NCBI GenBank assembly: GCA_017617495.1
Contig: JAFZWD010000019.1
Location: forward strand, 1-35,132
DNA: 35,132 bases
Source of the DNA: Bacteroidales bacterium
GTDB taxonomy: Bacteria > Bacteroidota > Bacteroidia > Bacteroidales > UBA932
Direction of reading: 5' to 3'
Shown one piece after another: positions 18,152 to 26,110 of this stretch (position 1 is its first letter; the number at the start of each line of letters is the position of its first letter). Below the pieces are notes generated by a model. The model did not search any database and was not told the DNA's origin. It worked only from the letters and a program-made list of their open reading frames with translations. Position numbers and translations under genes: made by a program.

Positions 18152-19893
18152 TCCGCCAGGACGCTCATTTCGCAGGCCTTGCAGTCGAACTGCAGCGCAA
18201 GGCGGCGGCCGTTGTTAATCAGGAACAGCTCGCCCGTGGGCTTGGCGCCCTGATGCTTCGGGCAGAGGTTAAGTTCGTATTTTATGCAATATTTGCTTCG
18301 CAAGAGATTGCCGGTCGCTGCCGGCAATGACGGTGGAACGGTCGGCACCGCCTCCGTCATGCCCGACCTGATCGGGCATCTCTGCATCGGCACGATGCCG
18401 CAAGGCATCCGGTCCAGGTCCTCAGCCAACAAACGTCTCATACTGTTGATGGTGGAGGCGCTGAGCAGCGGCAGGGATGCGCCGGCGGTGATGTCGCCGA
18501 CGCGGAAGCTGTAATGCAGGGCGCGCTTGCCGAGCTGCTCGCGGAGCATCGCCTCGGCGCGCTCGCGGTTCTCGGCCTTCTCGACATCGGCCTTGTAGCT
18601 GCTGGAGAGCGTCCTGCCGTCCTCGGTGGTGGCCTCCAGCACTATGGTGAACGCCCCGGAGATGCGTACGTTCAGCTCGACTGATATCTCGCGGCGGCAG
18701 GCGTTGCGCTCGAGCTCCCGTTCGAAAGCCGCGTTCACGTTGCGGTAGAGAGTCATTCCCTCGCGAAGCTCCGGCACATCCTTGCAGCAGATTTCGCTGC
18801 CGCTGGCGGTATCGGCCCGGAAGCCTACTATCGCGTTGCCGCTCACGAAAGCAAAACCGTCGCCGTTATTGAACTGCGCTCCGCCCTTCACGCGCACGGT
18901 CATGGTCTTGCCGCCGCGCCTGACGCTTGCGACAGTGCCGACGCATTCGCCCATCGACTTGGGAGCGTCCATCGAGGACCACTTACCGCGCTTGCCGTCG
19001 AAGAACAGCGAAGTGTAGCCGCGGGTGAAGGTCTTGTCGGCGTCGGGCTTGAACCCTCCGCTCACGCGGCCGAAGGACCCGCGGCACCAGCGTTCAGGTG
19101 CCGCGCCCACCAGCGCGTCAAGCGCCTTGCTGTAAAGCCTGGTTATATTGCGGACGTAGGAAATGTTCTTGAGGCGGCCTTCTATCTTAAAGGAACAGAC
19201 ACCCGCCGAGGCCAGTTCTTCCAGGCGGTCGTGCAGGTCGAAATCGCGCAGCGACAGAAGGGCTTTGCCGCGCACCAGGGTGCGGCCGTTCCCGTCTACC
19301 AGGTCGTACAGCGAACGGCACGCCTGCACACACTCTCCGCGGTCGGCGCTGCGCCCGTTGAGGTATTCCGACAGACGGCACTCCCCGCTGTATCCCACGC
19401 AGAGCGCACCGTGCACGAAGCATTCGACCTCGCAGCTCACGGCGTTGCAAATCTGCTTTATCTGTTCCAGGCTGAGTTCCCTTTCGAGCACTATGCGCGA
19501 GCAACCGGCGGCCTCGTACCGGCGCGCGGACTCCACGTCGCGGATGGCGCACTGGGTGGATGCGTGGAGCGGCACAGTAATGTCGTCCCAGCCGCAGATG
19601 CGCATGTCGCGGATGATGAACGCGTCGGCGCCAGCCTTCTGGGCATCCAGCATAAAGGCATGCACCGCAGGCAGTTCGTCGTCGCGCAGAATTATGTTTA
19701 CGGTAACGAAAATGCGCGCTCCGAAGCGGTGGGCGTAGTCGCAAAGCCTCGCGATATCCTCTACGCTGTTGCCCGCATCCTTGCGCGCCCCGAACGCCGG
19801 CCCCGCGATATATACGGCATCGGCACCGCAGTCAATTGCAGCGATGCCGATGTCAGCGTTCCTGGCGGGAGCCAGAAGTTCGAGATACCCCAT
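18148..19893 (-). CDS. U32-family peptidase-like protein (RlhA/YdcP type) with in-frame palindromic insert
   Basis: The 581-aa protein belongs to the U32 family, whose members hydroxylate RNA (RlhA acts on 23S rRNA, TrhP on tRNA) or were described as collagenases. It shows LELLAPARNADIGIAAIDCGADAVYIAG, a TIM-barrel N-terminus, the Cys-containing segments CFVHGALCVGYSGECRLSEY and RGECVQACR, and FKIEGRLK. The C-terminal KYCIKYELNLCPKH and FDCKACEM complete the conserved cysteines. Residues about 504-530 (near RCPIRSGMTE), just before KYCIKYEL, are foreign to the family and lie on a palindromic repeat. The start ATG immediately follows the TPR stop (TAAATG). RNA hydroxylation is the favoured role, by family only. 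Confidence 0.9.
   Translation of the reverse strand: MGYLELLAPARNADIGIAAIDCGADAVYIAGPAFGARKDAGNSVEDIARLCDYAHRFGARIFVTVNIILRDDELPAVHAFMLDAQKAGADAFIIRDMRICGWDDITVPLHASTQCAIRDVESARRYEAAGCSRIVLERELSLEQIKQICNAVSCEVECFVHGALCVGYSGECRLSEYLNGRSADRGECVQACRSLYDLVDGNGRTLVRGKALLSLRDFDLHDRLEELASAGVCSFKIEGRLKNISYVRNITRLYSKALDALVGAAPERWCRGSFGRVSGGFKPDADKTFTRGYTSLFFDGKRGKWSSMDAPKSMGECVGTVASVRRGGKTMTVRVKGGAQFNNGDGFAFVSGNAIVGFRADTASGSEICCKDVPELREGMTLYRNVNAAFERELERNACRREISVELNVRISGAFTIVLEATTEDGRTLSSSYKADVEKAENRERAEAMLREQLGKRALHYSFRVGDITAGASLPLLSASTINSMRRLLAEDLDRMPCGIVPMQRCPIRSGMTEAVPTVPPSLPAATGNLLRSKYCIKYELNLCPKHQGAKPTGELFLINNGRRLALQFDCKACEMSVLAD
18304..18382. repeat. In-frame palindromic element (type 1) inside the U32 gene
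   Basis: Two perfect 8-bp hairpins bound the element: ATTGCCGG/CCGGCAAT at 18307-18328 (loop TCGCTG) and ATGCCCGA/TCGGGCAT at 18359-18379 (loop CCTGA). Between them GACGG/CCGTC and CGGTG/CACCG form a third dyad. The 27 bases 18355-18381 recur exactly at 33412-33438. On the gene strand the element is read with codon boundaries AGA-TGC-CCG, giving RCPIRSGMTE and onward. Confidence 0.85.
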
Positions 19894-20832
19894 TTACTTG
19901 AGGTTCTTCAGGAGTTCCTGGGCCTGCACACCGAATTTCGGGTCGCCCACGGCCTTCTGGTAGTATTCCTTTGCCTTGGCGTTGTTGCCCTGCTTCTGGT
20001 AGATTGCACCTACGGTGAAGGCAATCTGTCCGGCGTTGCCGGCGGTAGGAGCAAGCTCGAGGTACTTGTCGAAGTACTGGATTGCGTCGGCGTTCTTGCC
20101 CTGGATCTGGCTGGCCTGTCCTGCAATCTGGTATGCCTTGGCGTTCTCGAGATACTCGTTGGACTTGAGGGCGTTGGCAACTGCGTCGGCAGGCTTCTTG
20201 GCCTTGAGTTCAGCGGCGGCTTCCTTAAGGTAGAAGGTGCTGAGCTGCTTGTTGGCGGCCTTCTCCTGTCCGTTCTCGACAGCCTTCAGGAAAGCGTCTA
20301 CCGCACCCTCCTTGTCGCCGGCGGCGTTGAGGGCCGAACCGAGACGCAGGTATGCGAGTCCGTTGGCGGGAGTTTCGGCCACAACTGCCTTGTAGGCCTC
20401 GGCTGCGCTGCCGAAGTCCTTGGCCTGAAGGAGAGCGTTGCCCTTCTGCATAAGAACCTGAGGGATCAGGTCCTTGGCCTCGGTGGCAGTGGTTTCGTCC
20501 TTGAAGGCCTTTGCGGTCTCGATGGTCTTCTGGAGTTCGGCAACCGCGTTGTCGTAATCGGCTGCGTTAACGAAGTCCTTCGCAATCGAGAACTGCACTA
20601 TGGGGATGTGCTCGTTGCACTTCTCTTCGATGTCTTTTGCCTGGGCATTGTCGGGCAGCGCCTTTGCAAGCTCGAGGGCCTGCTGGAAGAAGGAGATTGC
20701 CTCGGATTTCTGGCCAAGCGAGAGGGCGGTGGCCCCATTGTTGTAAGTTTCGGTAAGAACCTTAACGTCCTGTGCGGAAACCATCGCGGCTGCGATGATT
20801 GCGGCAAAGACTGTCAGCATAAGTTTTTTCAT
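19894..20832 (-). CDS. Secreted tetratricopeptide-repeat protein
   Basis: The 312-aa protein has a cleavable signal peptide (MKKLMLTVFAA...MVSA followed by QDVK) and several TPR units made of paired helices, for example ALSLGQKSEAISFFQQALEL, ANGLAYLRLGSALNAAGDKE, SNEYLENAKAYQIAGQASQI and AFTVGAIYQKQGNNAKAKEY. Such proteins are periplasmic scaffolds. It is first in a two-gene unit with the U32 gene, which starts at the next base after its stop. The partner is unknown. It is Ala-rich with no catalytic motif. Confidence 0.88.
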   Translation of the reverse strand: MKKLMLTVFAAIIAAAMVSAQDVKVLTETYNNGATALSLGQKSEAISFFQQALELAKALPDNAQAKDIEEKCNEHIPIVQFSIAKDFVNAADYDNAVAELQKTIETAKAFKDETTATEAKDLIPQVLMQKGNALLQAKDFGSAAEAYKAVVAETPANGLAYLRLGSALNAAGDKEGAVDAFLKAVENGQEKAANKQLSTFYLKEAAAELKAKKPADAVANALKSNEYLENAKAYQIAGQASQIQGKNADAIQYFDKYLELAPTAGNAGQIAFTVGAIYQKQGNNAKAKEYYQKAVGDPKFGVQAQELLKNLK

Positions 20833-20865
20833 CTTTCAGAGTTTTTACTTAAACAATACGAGTGG

Positions 20866-20873
20866 CAAAAATA
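20866..20873 (-). promoter_or_regulatory. -7 box of the TPR-U32 unit
   Basis: Minus-strand TATTTTTG matches the consensus exactly, 33 nt before the ATG at 20832; TTGC lies about 20 nt upstream. It is 13 nt from the opposing box at 20887. Confidence 0.7.
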
Positions 20874-20886
20874 GCAATTTTTATTG

Positions 20887-20894
20887 TAATTTTG
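20887..20894 (+). promoter_or_regulatory. -7 box of the M16-like gene
   Basis: TAATTTTG matches the consensus exactly, 14 nt before ATG 20909. Confidence 0.7.
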
Positions 20895-20908
20895 CAACCC
20901 AAGGTATT

Positions 20909-23494
20909 ATGAAGCGCGATTCGATAAAATATTTCCTCGTTTTTCTGCTGTCCTTCGTGGCTCTGCAGGTCTTCGCGCAAGGGCTTCCGACTCTGAAAAG
21001 GGCACCCGAAATCAATGCCGGGAAGCTTCCGGACGGCATATCATATTACCTTGTCACCAACTCTTCTTCCAAAGGGTATGCCAATTTTGCTCTGGTGCAG
21101 AAAGGCGCCCTCTCCCCGTCGGTGGCCGCACGCAACCTGGCGAGCCTCCCGCACTTCCCCGGAAAGGCCCCCTATAAGTTCCTGGCATCCAAGGGAATAG
21201 GCTATACCCGCGACGGTTATGCGGTGTGCCGCGACGGCGCCACCATATACAGTTTCGAGAACGTGCCGACCTTCGATGCGCACGCCCTCGATTCCACGCT
21301 CCTGCTCATCTTCGACATCGCTTCGACCTACGACTCCGAGCAGGCGATAATAGTGAGCGGCGAGTACAACCTCGCGGTGATGAAGGACCGCCTCCACATG
21401 CTTTCGCTCAACATCCCCGCCGTGCGGAAGATGCGTCAGCCCTACGGCTACGAGTGGAAGCCTTCGGAGGAGCCTGTGCTGGTGCAGACCGCCAACGGAT
21501 GCCGCAATGCAGCCACCCTTACGGTGGATTACTCCGCCCCGCGCACCCCTCTGGCCAGGATGAACACCCCGCAGGTGCTGGTGACGGACATCTTCGCCCA
21601 GGAAATGGGCTACCTGCTGTGCAAGCGCGTGCAGAGGGGCTTCCTGATGGCGGGCATCCCCCTCGCGGACGTCAGCTACAAGTATCTCGACAGTTCGCTT
21701 TCCGACTCGGACGAGCATCACCTGCTGAGCATTGTCACGGACGCATCGCAGCTGCTGGAGGCCAACGGCAAGCTGGCGGAAATCCTGGCGGACATCGACA
21801 CCCACGGGCCGGCGGCGGACGAGTTCAAGGACGCCAAGGACCGTATCATGACGGAGGCGGGAGTGCAGGCGCGGCGCATCGACGTCAGCAACAGGGAATA
21901 CGTGCGCAGATGCATCTCCTCGTATCTGCTCGGGTCCAACCTCGCAAGCTATTCCTCCGTCGGCGACTTCCTCATCGGCCGCAAGATCGCTCCCGAACGC
22001 GAGCTTGCGCTCTTCAACAGCTTCGCTTCGGCGGTGCTGGACCCGCGCAGGGCCCTTACGCTCAGGCTGGAAACCCCTTCGGGGGATGTCTCCGGCGTGC
22101 TTGAGGCCTTCGACAGCGCATGGCGGGCGGCAGCGGCCAGGCCCCGGGAGGATGTCTCCTACCATGTGCATTATGCCGATACGCTCACGCTCCTTCGCCC
22201 CCGTGGACACAAGGTCAAGATAACTTCCACCTCCAGGGAGCCCGTCACCGGCGGCAGCGTCTGGAGCTTCTCCAACGGCATGAAGGTAATCTTCAAGAAG
22301 GCCGGCAGCAAGGGCGAATTCCACTATGCGCTGATGCTCAAGGGCGGTTGCGCCGACGTGCCGGACCTCTCCTACGGCGAAAGCGCGTTCGTGGAGGATA
22401 TGCTCCGCCTCTACAATATCGGCGGGATGAATTATCTGGATTTCCGCAACATGCTGGAGGCCAACGGGGTGATTTTCGATCCTGCGGTGAGCCTTACCGA
22501 CATGCGCATTTCCGGGCGAGCCCCTGTGGAGAAGATTCACCTGCTGTTCAAGGCGCTGGTTTCGCTGATGCGCGACCGCAGCGTCAATCCTTCGGCGATT
22601 TCTTACTACCGCACGGGCGAGGCGCTCCGCCAGGAGTGCGGGAGGTTTGCGCCCGAGGCGATGCAGGCGGTGATGGACAGCATTATGTGCCCCGGCTATC
22701 TCTATCCCGAGACCAAGAACGTGGCCTATCTGCGCGACGACCTGCCGCAGCGGGTAGAGCAGTATGTGGCCAGGCAGTTCTCCAAGGCTAACGACGGAGT
22801 GCTGGTGATAGTAGGGCAGTTCGACGAACTTGAGCTCCAGAAGATCCTGACGCGCTACCTTGGCGCCTTCATGACTTCGGACGCCTTCGCGGTGAGGCCC
22901 AAGGTCAAGTATGTGCCCGGTTCCGGCACTTCCACTTGTTTTGTGGACGCTCCCGGCGGCAACAGTGAGCTGTGCGAGGTAAACGTGTCGCTGGCGGCCC
23001 TGAGACCCTATACCATGGATTCGTACATAGCGTTCCGGGCGGCCGTGGCGGCAATCCGTAAGGAGGTGATCGCCCATATGGCGGATATCGGAATGGAGGC
23101 CGAGGTGAGGCCTTCGATGCAGCTCTTCCCGGAGAACCGGATGGGGGTGTACATAAGGTGCAAGGCATGCAATTCCGACGGGCTTCCTGACGGAGTGGCT
23201 CCCGCCGACCCGTATTCCGGCCTGGCCGCGGTGCGCAATGCGCTTGCAGCGGTGTCGTCGCGCAGCATCAGTTCCACCGACCTTGCAGGCTATAAACAGA
23301 TGGTCTCGGACGAAATCGTTACCGAGAACAAGATTCCCTCGAATATGATAAGGTCGGTGCTGGTACGCAATTCGGAGGGTAAGGATTTCGTGTCCAACTA
23401 TAAGGAGCACGTTTCGTTCGTCACGGCAGCGGACGTCATGGAAATAATCAAGGCGCTCTGTTCCGGAAGCAGGGTGGAATATGTAGTCAAATAG
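20909..23494 (+). CDS. Secreted M16 peptidase-like protein lacking zinc motifs
   Basis: The 861-aa protein has a signal peptide ending VFAQ and two M16 (insulinase-like) halves, each opening with a typical strand: GKLPDGISYYLVTNSSSKGYANFALVQKG and, near residue 450, WSFSNGMKVIFKKAGSKGEFHYALMLKGG. Active M16 enzymes have HxxEH soon after this strand. Here the first half reads NLASLPHFPGKAPYKFLASKG and the second AFVEDMLRLYNIGGMNYLDF, so neither has the zinc ligands. It is most likely an inactive M16 homologue acting as a binding or chaperone subunit in the periplasm. The start ATG 20909 follows the -7 box by 14 nt. It is coupled to DUF3109 by TAGTG. Confidence 0.87.
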   Translation: MKRDSIKYFLVFLLSFVALQVFAQGLPTLKRAPEINAGKLPDGISYYLVTNSSSKGYANFALVQKGALSPSVAARNLASLPHFPGKAPYKFLASKGIGYTRDGYAVCRDGATIYSFENVPTFDAHALDSTLLLIFDIASTYDSEQAIIVSGEYNLAVMKDRLHMLSLNIPAVRKMRQPYGYEWKPSEEPVLVQTANGCRNAATLTVDYSAPRTPLARMNTPQVLVTDIFAQEMGYLLCKRVQRGFLMAGIPLADVSYKYLDSSLSDSDEHHLLSIVTDASQLLEANGKLAEILADIDTHGPAADEFKDAKDRIMTEAGVQARRIDVSNREYVRRCISSYLLGSNLASYSSVGDFLIGRKIAPERELALFNSFASAVLDPRRALTLRLETPSGDVSGVLEAFDSAWRAAAARPREDVSYHVHYADTLTLLRPRGHKVKITSTSREPVTGGSVWSFSNGMKVIFKKAGSKGEFHYALMLKGGCADVPDLSYGESAFVEDMLRLYNIGGMNYLDFRNMLEANGVIFDPAVSLTDMRISGRAPVEKIHLLFKALVSLMRDRSVNPSAISYYRTGEALRQECGRFAPEAMQAVMDSIMCPGYLYPETKNVAYLRDDLPQRVEQYVARQFSKANDGVLVIVGQFDELELQKILTRYLGAFMTSDAFAVRPKVKYVPGSGTSTCFVDAPGGNSELCEVNVSLAALRPYTMDSYIAFRAAVAAIRKEVIAHMADIGMEAEVRPSMQLFPENRMGVYIRCKACNSDGLPDGVAPADPYSGLAAVRNALAAVSSRSISSTDLAGYKQMVSDEIVTENKIPSNMIRSVLVRNSEGKDFVSNYKEHVSFVTAADVMEIIKALCSGSRVEYVVK

Positions 23495-24069
23495 TGCCCG
23501 GGGAATTCGGAACCATAATCGAGATTGACGGCATCCTCGTGAGCGAGGATGTGGTGTGCGAGTATTTTGCCTGCGACTACCCCGTGTGCAAGGGTGCCTG
23601 CTGCGTTGTGGGCGACAGCGGGGCTCCGCTCGACGAGTCCGAGCTCGAGGGCTTGGAGCGCGATTACCCCAAGTACTGCGGCCTGATGTCCGAAGATGGC
23701 AGGCGCGCAATCGATGCAAAGGGCTTTTTCGAGATCGACCGCGAAGGCGACCTGGTTACCACTCTGGTGCCCGGTTCTGAAGCCTGCGCCTACTGTGCCC
23801 ACGAGGGGGATTCGCTGCTCTGCGCCATCGAGAAGGCGGGCTGCACCAAGCCCGTTTCGTGTTCGCTCTATCCTATCCGCGTGACGCGCCTTACCGGCGG
23901 GGGCCTCGCGCTCAATCTGCACCGCTGGCATATCTGCGGCCCTGCCTTCGAGAAGGGCCGCCGTGAGGGTATCCGCGTCTATCAGTTCCTGCGCGGTCCC
24001 CTCACCTCCCGCTTCGGCCCCGACTTCTACGAAGCCCTCGACGCTGCCGCGCAGCATCTAGGCTGTTAG
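23494..24069 (+). CDS. DUF3109 family cysteine-rich protein
   Basis: The 191-aa protein matches the Bacteroidota DUF3109 family: IEIDGILVSEDVVCEYFACDYPVCKGACCVVGDSGAPLDESE at the N-terminus, then ACAYCAHEGDSLLCAIEKAGC, CSLYPIRV and LNLHRWHICGPA. About a dozen Cys residues, in CxxxxCC and CxxC-like spacings, point to metal or Fe-S binding; the family is related to the YkgJ-type CxxCxxCC proteins. It starts at GTG 23494, sharing a base with the M16-like stop codon. Its function is not known. Its stop codon lies in one arm of a 10-bp inverted repeat. Confidence 0.88.
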   Translation: MPGEFGTIIEIDGILVSEDVVCEYFACDYPVCKGACCVVGDSGAPLDESELEGLERDYPKYCGLMSEDGRRAIDAKGFFEIDREGDLVTTLVPGSEACAYCAHEGDSLLCAIEKAGCTKPVSCSLYPIRVTRLTGGGLALNLHRWHICGPAFEKGRREGIRVYQFLRGPLTSRFGPDFYEALDAAAQHLGC

Positions 24070-24108
24070 CGCCCTTCCGCTCTGACCGCCCTCGCCCCGG
24101 GCGCTAAC
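24065..24108. terminator. 10-bp inverted repeat between convergent DUF3109 and hemW, possible bidirectional terminator
   Basis: GTTAGCGCCC at 24065-24074 and GGGCGCTAAC at 24099-24108 form a perfect 10-bp stem with a 24-nt pyrimidine-rich loop. The left arm contains the DUF3109 TAG and the right arm overlaps the hemW stop codon. There is no T tract on either side, so intrinsic termination is uncertain. Confidence 0.45.
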
Positions 24109-25127
24109 TATATCAAGCCGCTAATAATATCGTCGGCGACGAACCAGTCGCCTTCGGGGATGGCGAGGTGCCGTCCGTCGATGTCGACGCCCTCGCGGGT
24201 ACGGAGGCCGAGCATAATGGTCTCCTCGCGGATTTCTTCGGGGGTCAGGAGTTCGCCGTCCCGCGTCCAGCCGCTCTGCACCTGGCTGTTCCAGCTGCGG
24301 TAATCGGGGTTCAGCGAAAGCGAATGCGCCCCGGGTCCCAGGCCCACGTAGGGCCGCCTGGTCCAGTAGGCCGAATTGTGCACGCTGCGCTTGCCGGGGA
24401 GCGCCCAGTTGGAGATTTCGTAGTGCTCGTAGCCGGCATCCGCAAGCATGCGGCAGACCATCTCGTATTGCGCCCGGCACTGTTCCTCGGGGAGTTCCTG
24501 TTCCTGCCCGGATGCAATCAGGTCGGCAAGGTAGCTGCCTTCCTCGATGCTGAGCTGGTAGGCGGAAATATGGTCGGGATGCCAGGATATAATCTCCTCC
24601 AGGGTTTCTTGCAGCACATCGTCGCTCATGCCGGGGACACCGGTAATTATATCCACGCTCACATCGAATACCCCTTCGCGAAGCATTGCGTAGGCCTTTC
24701 TTGCCTCCTCGGCATCGTGCCTGCGGTTCATCCAGCGCAGGATACGGTCGTTCAGGCTCTGCACCCCCATGCTGATGCGCGTCACCCCCAGACGGTTAAG
24801 AGTCTGCAACCATTCCTGGCCGTTCCCGACAACATCGTCCGGGTTCACTTCGAGGGTAAACTCTTCGTACGGCCCGTAGGGGAGCGCCTTGACAATGCGC
24901 TCCAGGAAATCGGAAGGCATAAGGCTGGGCGTACCCCCTCCTATATATAAAGTATTGAGTCCGAGAGTGGCTTTTATCTCGTCGCGTCGGCTTTCGATTT
25001 CGGCGCAGAGTTCATCGGCGTAGCGCCCGAAGACGGCCTCGGCATCCTGTCCGCAGCCGACGGCTTCGGAATAGAAACTACAGTATGTGCAGAAACTCCC
25101 GCAGAAGGGGACGTGGACGTAAATCAT
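24108..25127 (-). CDS. hemW: Radical SAM heme chaperone HemW (coproporphyrinogen III oxidase-like), short C-terminus
   Basis: The 339-aa protein has the radical SAM cluster motif CGSFCTYCSF (Cys9, Cys13, Cys16), then GGGTPSLMP, FTLEVNPDDV, RISMGVQSLNDRILRWMNRRH, DIITGVPG and HISAYQLSIEEG, and HNSAYWTRRPYVGLGPGAHS. The Cys pattern fits HemW (heme insertion chaperone) rather than true HemN. HemW proteins are usually 370-390 aa; here the segment between MLGLRTREGVD and the final EGDWFVADDI is about 30-40 residues shorter. The start shares one base with the coiled-coil gene stop (TGATG), so the two are cotranscribed. Confidence 0.9.
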   Translation of the reverse strand: MIYVHVPFCGSFCTYCSFYSEAVGCGQDAEAVFGRYADELCAEIESRRDEIKATLGLNTLYIGGGTPSLMPSDFLERIVKALPYGPYEEFTLEVNPDDVVGNGQEWLQTLNRLGVTRISMGVQSLNDRILRWMNRRHDAEEARKAYAMLREGVFDVSVDIITGVPGMSDDVLQETLEEIISWHPDHISAYQLSIEEGSYLADLIASGQEQELPEEQCRAQYEMVCRMLADAGYEHYEISNWALPGKRSVHNSAYWTRRPYVGLGPGAHSLSLNPDYRSWNSQVQSGWTRDGELLTPEEIREETIMLGLRTREGVDIDGRHLAIPEGDWFVADDIISGLI

Positions 25128-26041
25128 CAGCGAAGCAGGGCTTCAGCCTTGCCAAGCAGACCCTGGGCGGTGTAGGCCTCGACCGTGTAGATGCCCTTGG
25201 AGAACGCTCCGGTGTTGTTCACGAAGACGCTGATCTCCACATCCTGGCCCTGATAGTCGATTTCGCGCGATGCCGTGGCGGGAAGCGCCTCGCCGCCGAA
25301 GCTGAAGCTGGCGTTGGTGCCGTCCAGCAGGAGCATCCCCTCGGGATCCTTCACGCGCACAAAGACGCGCACGGGGCCCTTCTCGGCAAGGTCGTTTTCG
25401 AGCAGCGTCATACCGACGACCATCCTCACGACGCGGCTGCTGCGGTCGGTCTTCTTGTCGGAGCCGTTGAATGCGGTGAGGCTGAGGCCGCGGGCCTTGA
25501 TGACAGAGCCTACAGCGATGCGGCTGGACAGATTCTCGACCTTCTCGCTGAGCTCGACGTTCTTGCGGCCCTGCTCCTCGGCGGAGCGGCGTGCCTCGTC
25601 GCGTTCGGCGGCAAGCTTATGGTTGAGGGTGTTGAGGGAGTCTATCTGCACGATGTAGTTGCGCATGATGCTGCGCAGGGTACCGAGTTCCTTCTCGTAC
25701 TGGCGGATTTTTGCGCGGTCCACGGCCTGGGTGCGCTTGATGCGTTCCACCAGCTGCGACACTTCCTCGCGGGAAGAATCCAGCTGCGCGTTGATGCTGT
25801 CGTATTCGCTGGACAGGGAGGAGTAGTCCTTCTGCAGGGCCTCGATCTGCTGGGTGAGCTCCTGCTTTTCGGTCTCCAGCTCGCCTACCAGCTCGCTCTT
25901 CTGCAGCCACACATATCCGAGCAGCGCCGCCAGCGCCAGCGCGATGACCACCAGTATCCATACGGTGCTCCTGAGGCCGCCGTTTTCTTTACGCTCCGCT
26001 TCTTCGCGGGCTATTCTCTCGAGGGGATCTTCTTTTGCCAT
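25127..26041 (-). CDS. Membrane-anchored coiled-coil protein, hypothetical
   Basis: The 304-aa protein has a charged cytoplasmic head (residues 1-24), one transmembrane helix (about 25-46, STVWILVVIALALAALLGYVWL), a long coiled coil rich in Glu, Lys, Gln and Leu (about 50-185) and a C-terminal beta-rich domain (about 190-304) with VRMVVGMTLLENDLAEKGPVRVFVRVKDPEG and IYTVEAYTAQGLLG. Similar proteins occur across Bacteroidota without assigned function. The geometry suggests a periplasmic spacer or cell-envelope linker. It is first in a unit with hemW. Confidence 0.85.
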   Translation of the reverse strand: MAKEDPLERIAREEAERKENGGLRSTVWILVVIALALAALLGYVWLQKSELVGELETEKQELTQQIEALQKDYSSLSSEYDSINAQLDSSREEVSQLVERIKRTQAVDRAKIRQYEKELGTLRSIMRNYIVQIDSLNTLNHKLAAERDEARRSAEEQGRKNVELSEKVENLSSRIAVGSVIKARGLSLTAFNGSDKKTDRSSRVVRMVVGMTLLENDLAEKGPVRVFVRVKDPEGMLLLDGTNASFSFGGEALPATASREIDYQGQDVEISVFVNNTGAFSKGIYTVEAYTAQGLLGKAEALLR

Positions 26042-26058
26042 AGTATCAGTTATTTCTC

Positions 26059-26066
26059 CAAATATA
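26059..26066 (-). promoter_or_regulatory. -7 box of the coiled-coil/hemW unit
   Basis: Minus-strand TATATTTG matches the consensus, 17 nt before ATG 26041. Confidence 0.65.
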
Positions 26067-26070
26067 GAAA

Positions 26071-26088
26071 TAATTTTGTGTATATTTG
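26071..26088 (+). promoter_or_regulatory. Two tandem -7 boxes before the small membrane protein gene
   Basis: TAATTTTG at 26071-26078 and TATATTTG at 26081-26088 both match the consensus; the second ends 22 nt before ATG 26111 and is the likelier one in use. Confidence 0.6.
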
Positions 26089-26110
26089 ACCTCGAAAATC
26101 ATTCTGAGCC

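Noticed and set aside
19231-20874. A 547-codon plus-strand open frame opposite the U32 and TPR genes
   Set aside because: It is a mirror of the Leu/Ala-rich TPR codons and runs across the intergenic promoter.
21041-23719. An 892-codon minus-strand open frame opposite the M16-like gene
   Set aside because: The plus-strand product has a signal peptide and M16 layout; the antisense translation is compositionally extreme (Arg, His, Gly) and spans two plus-strand genes.
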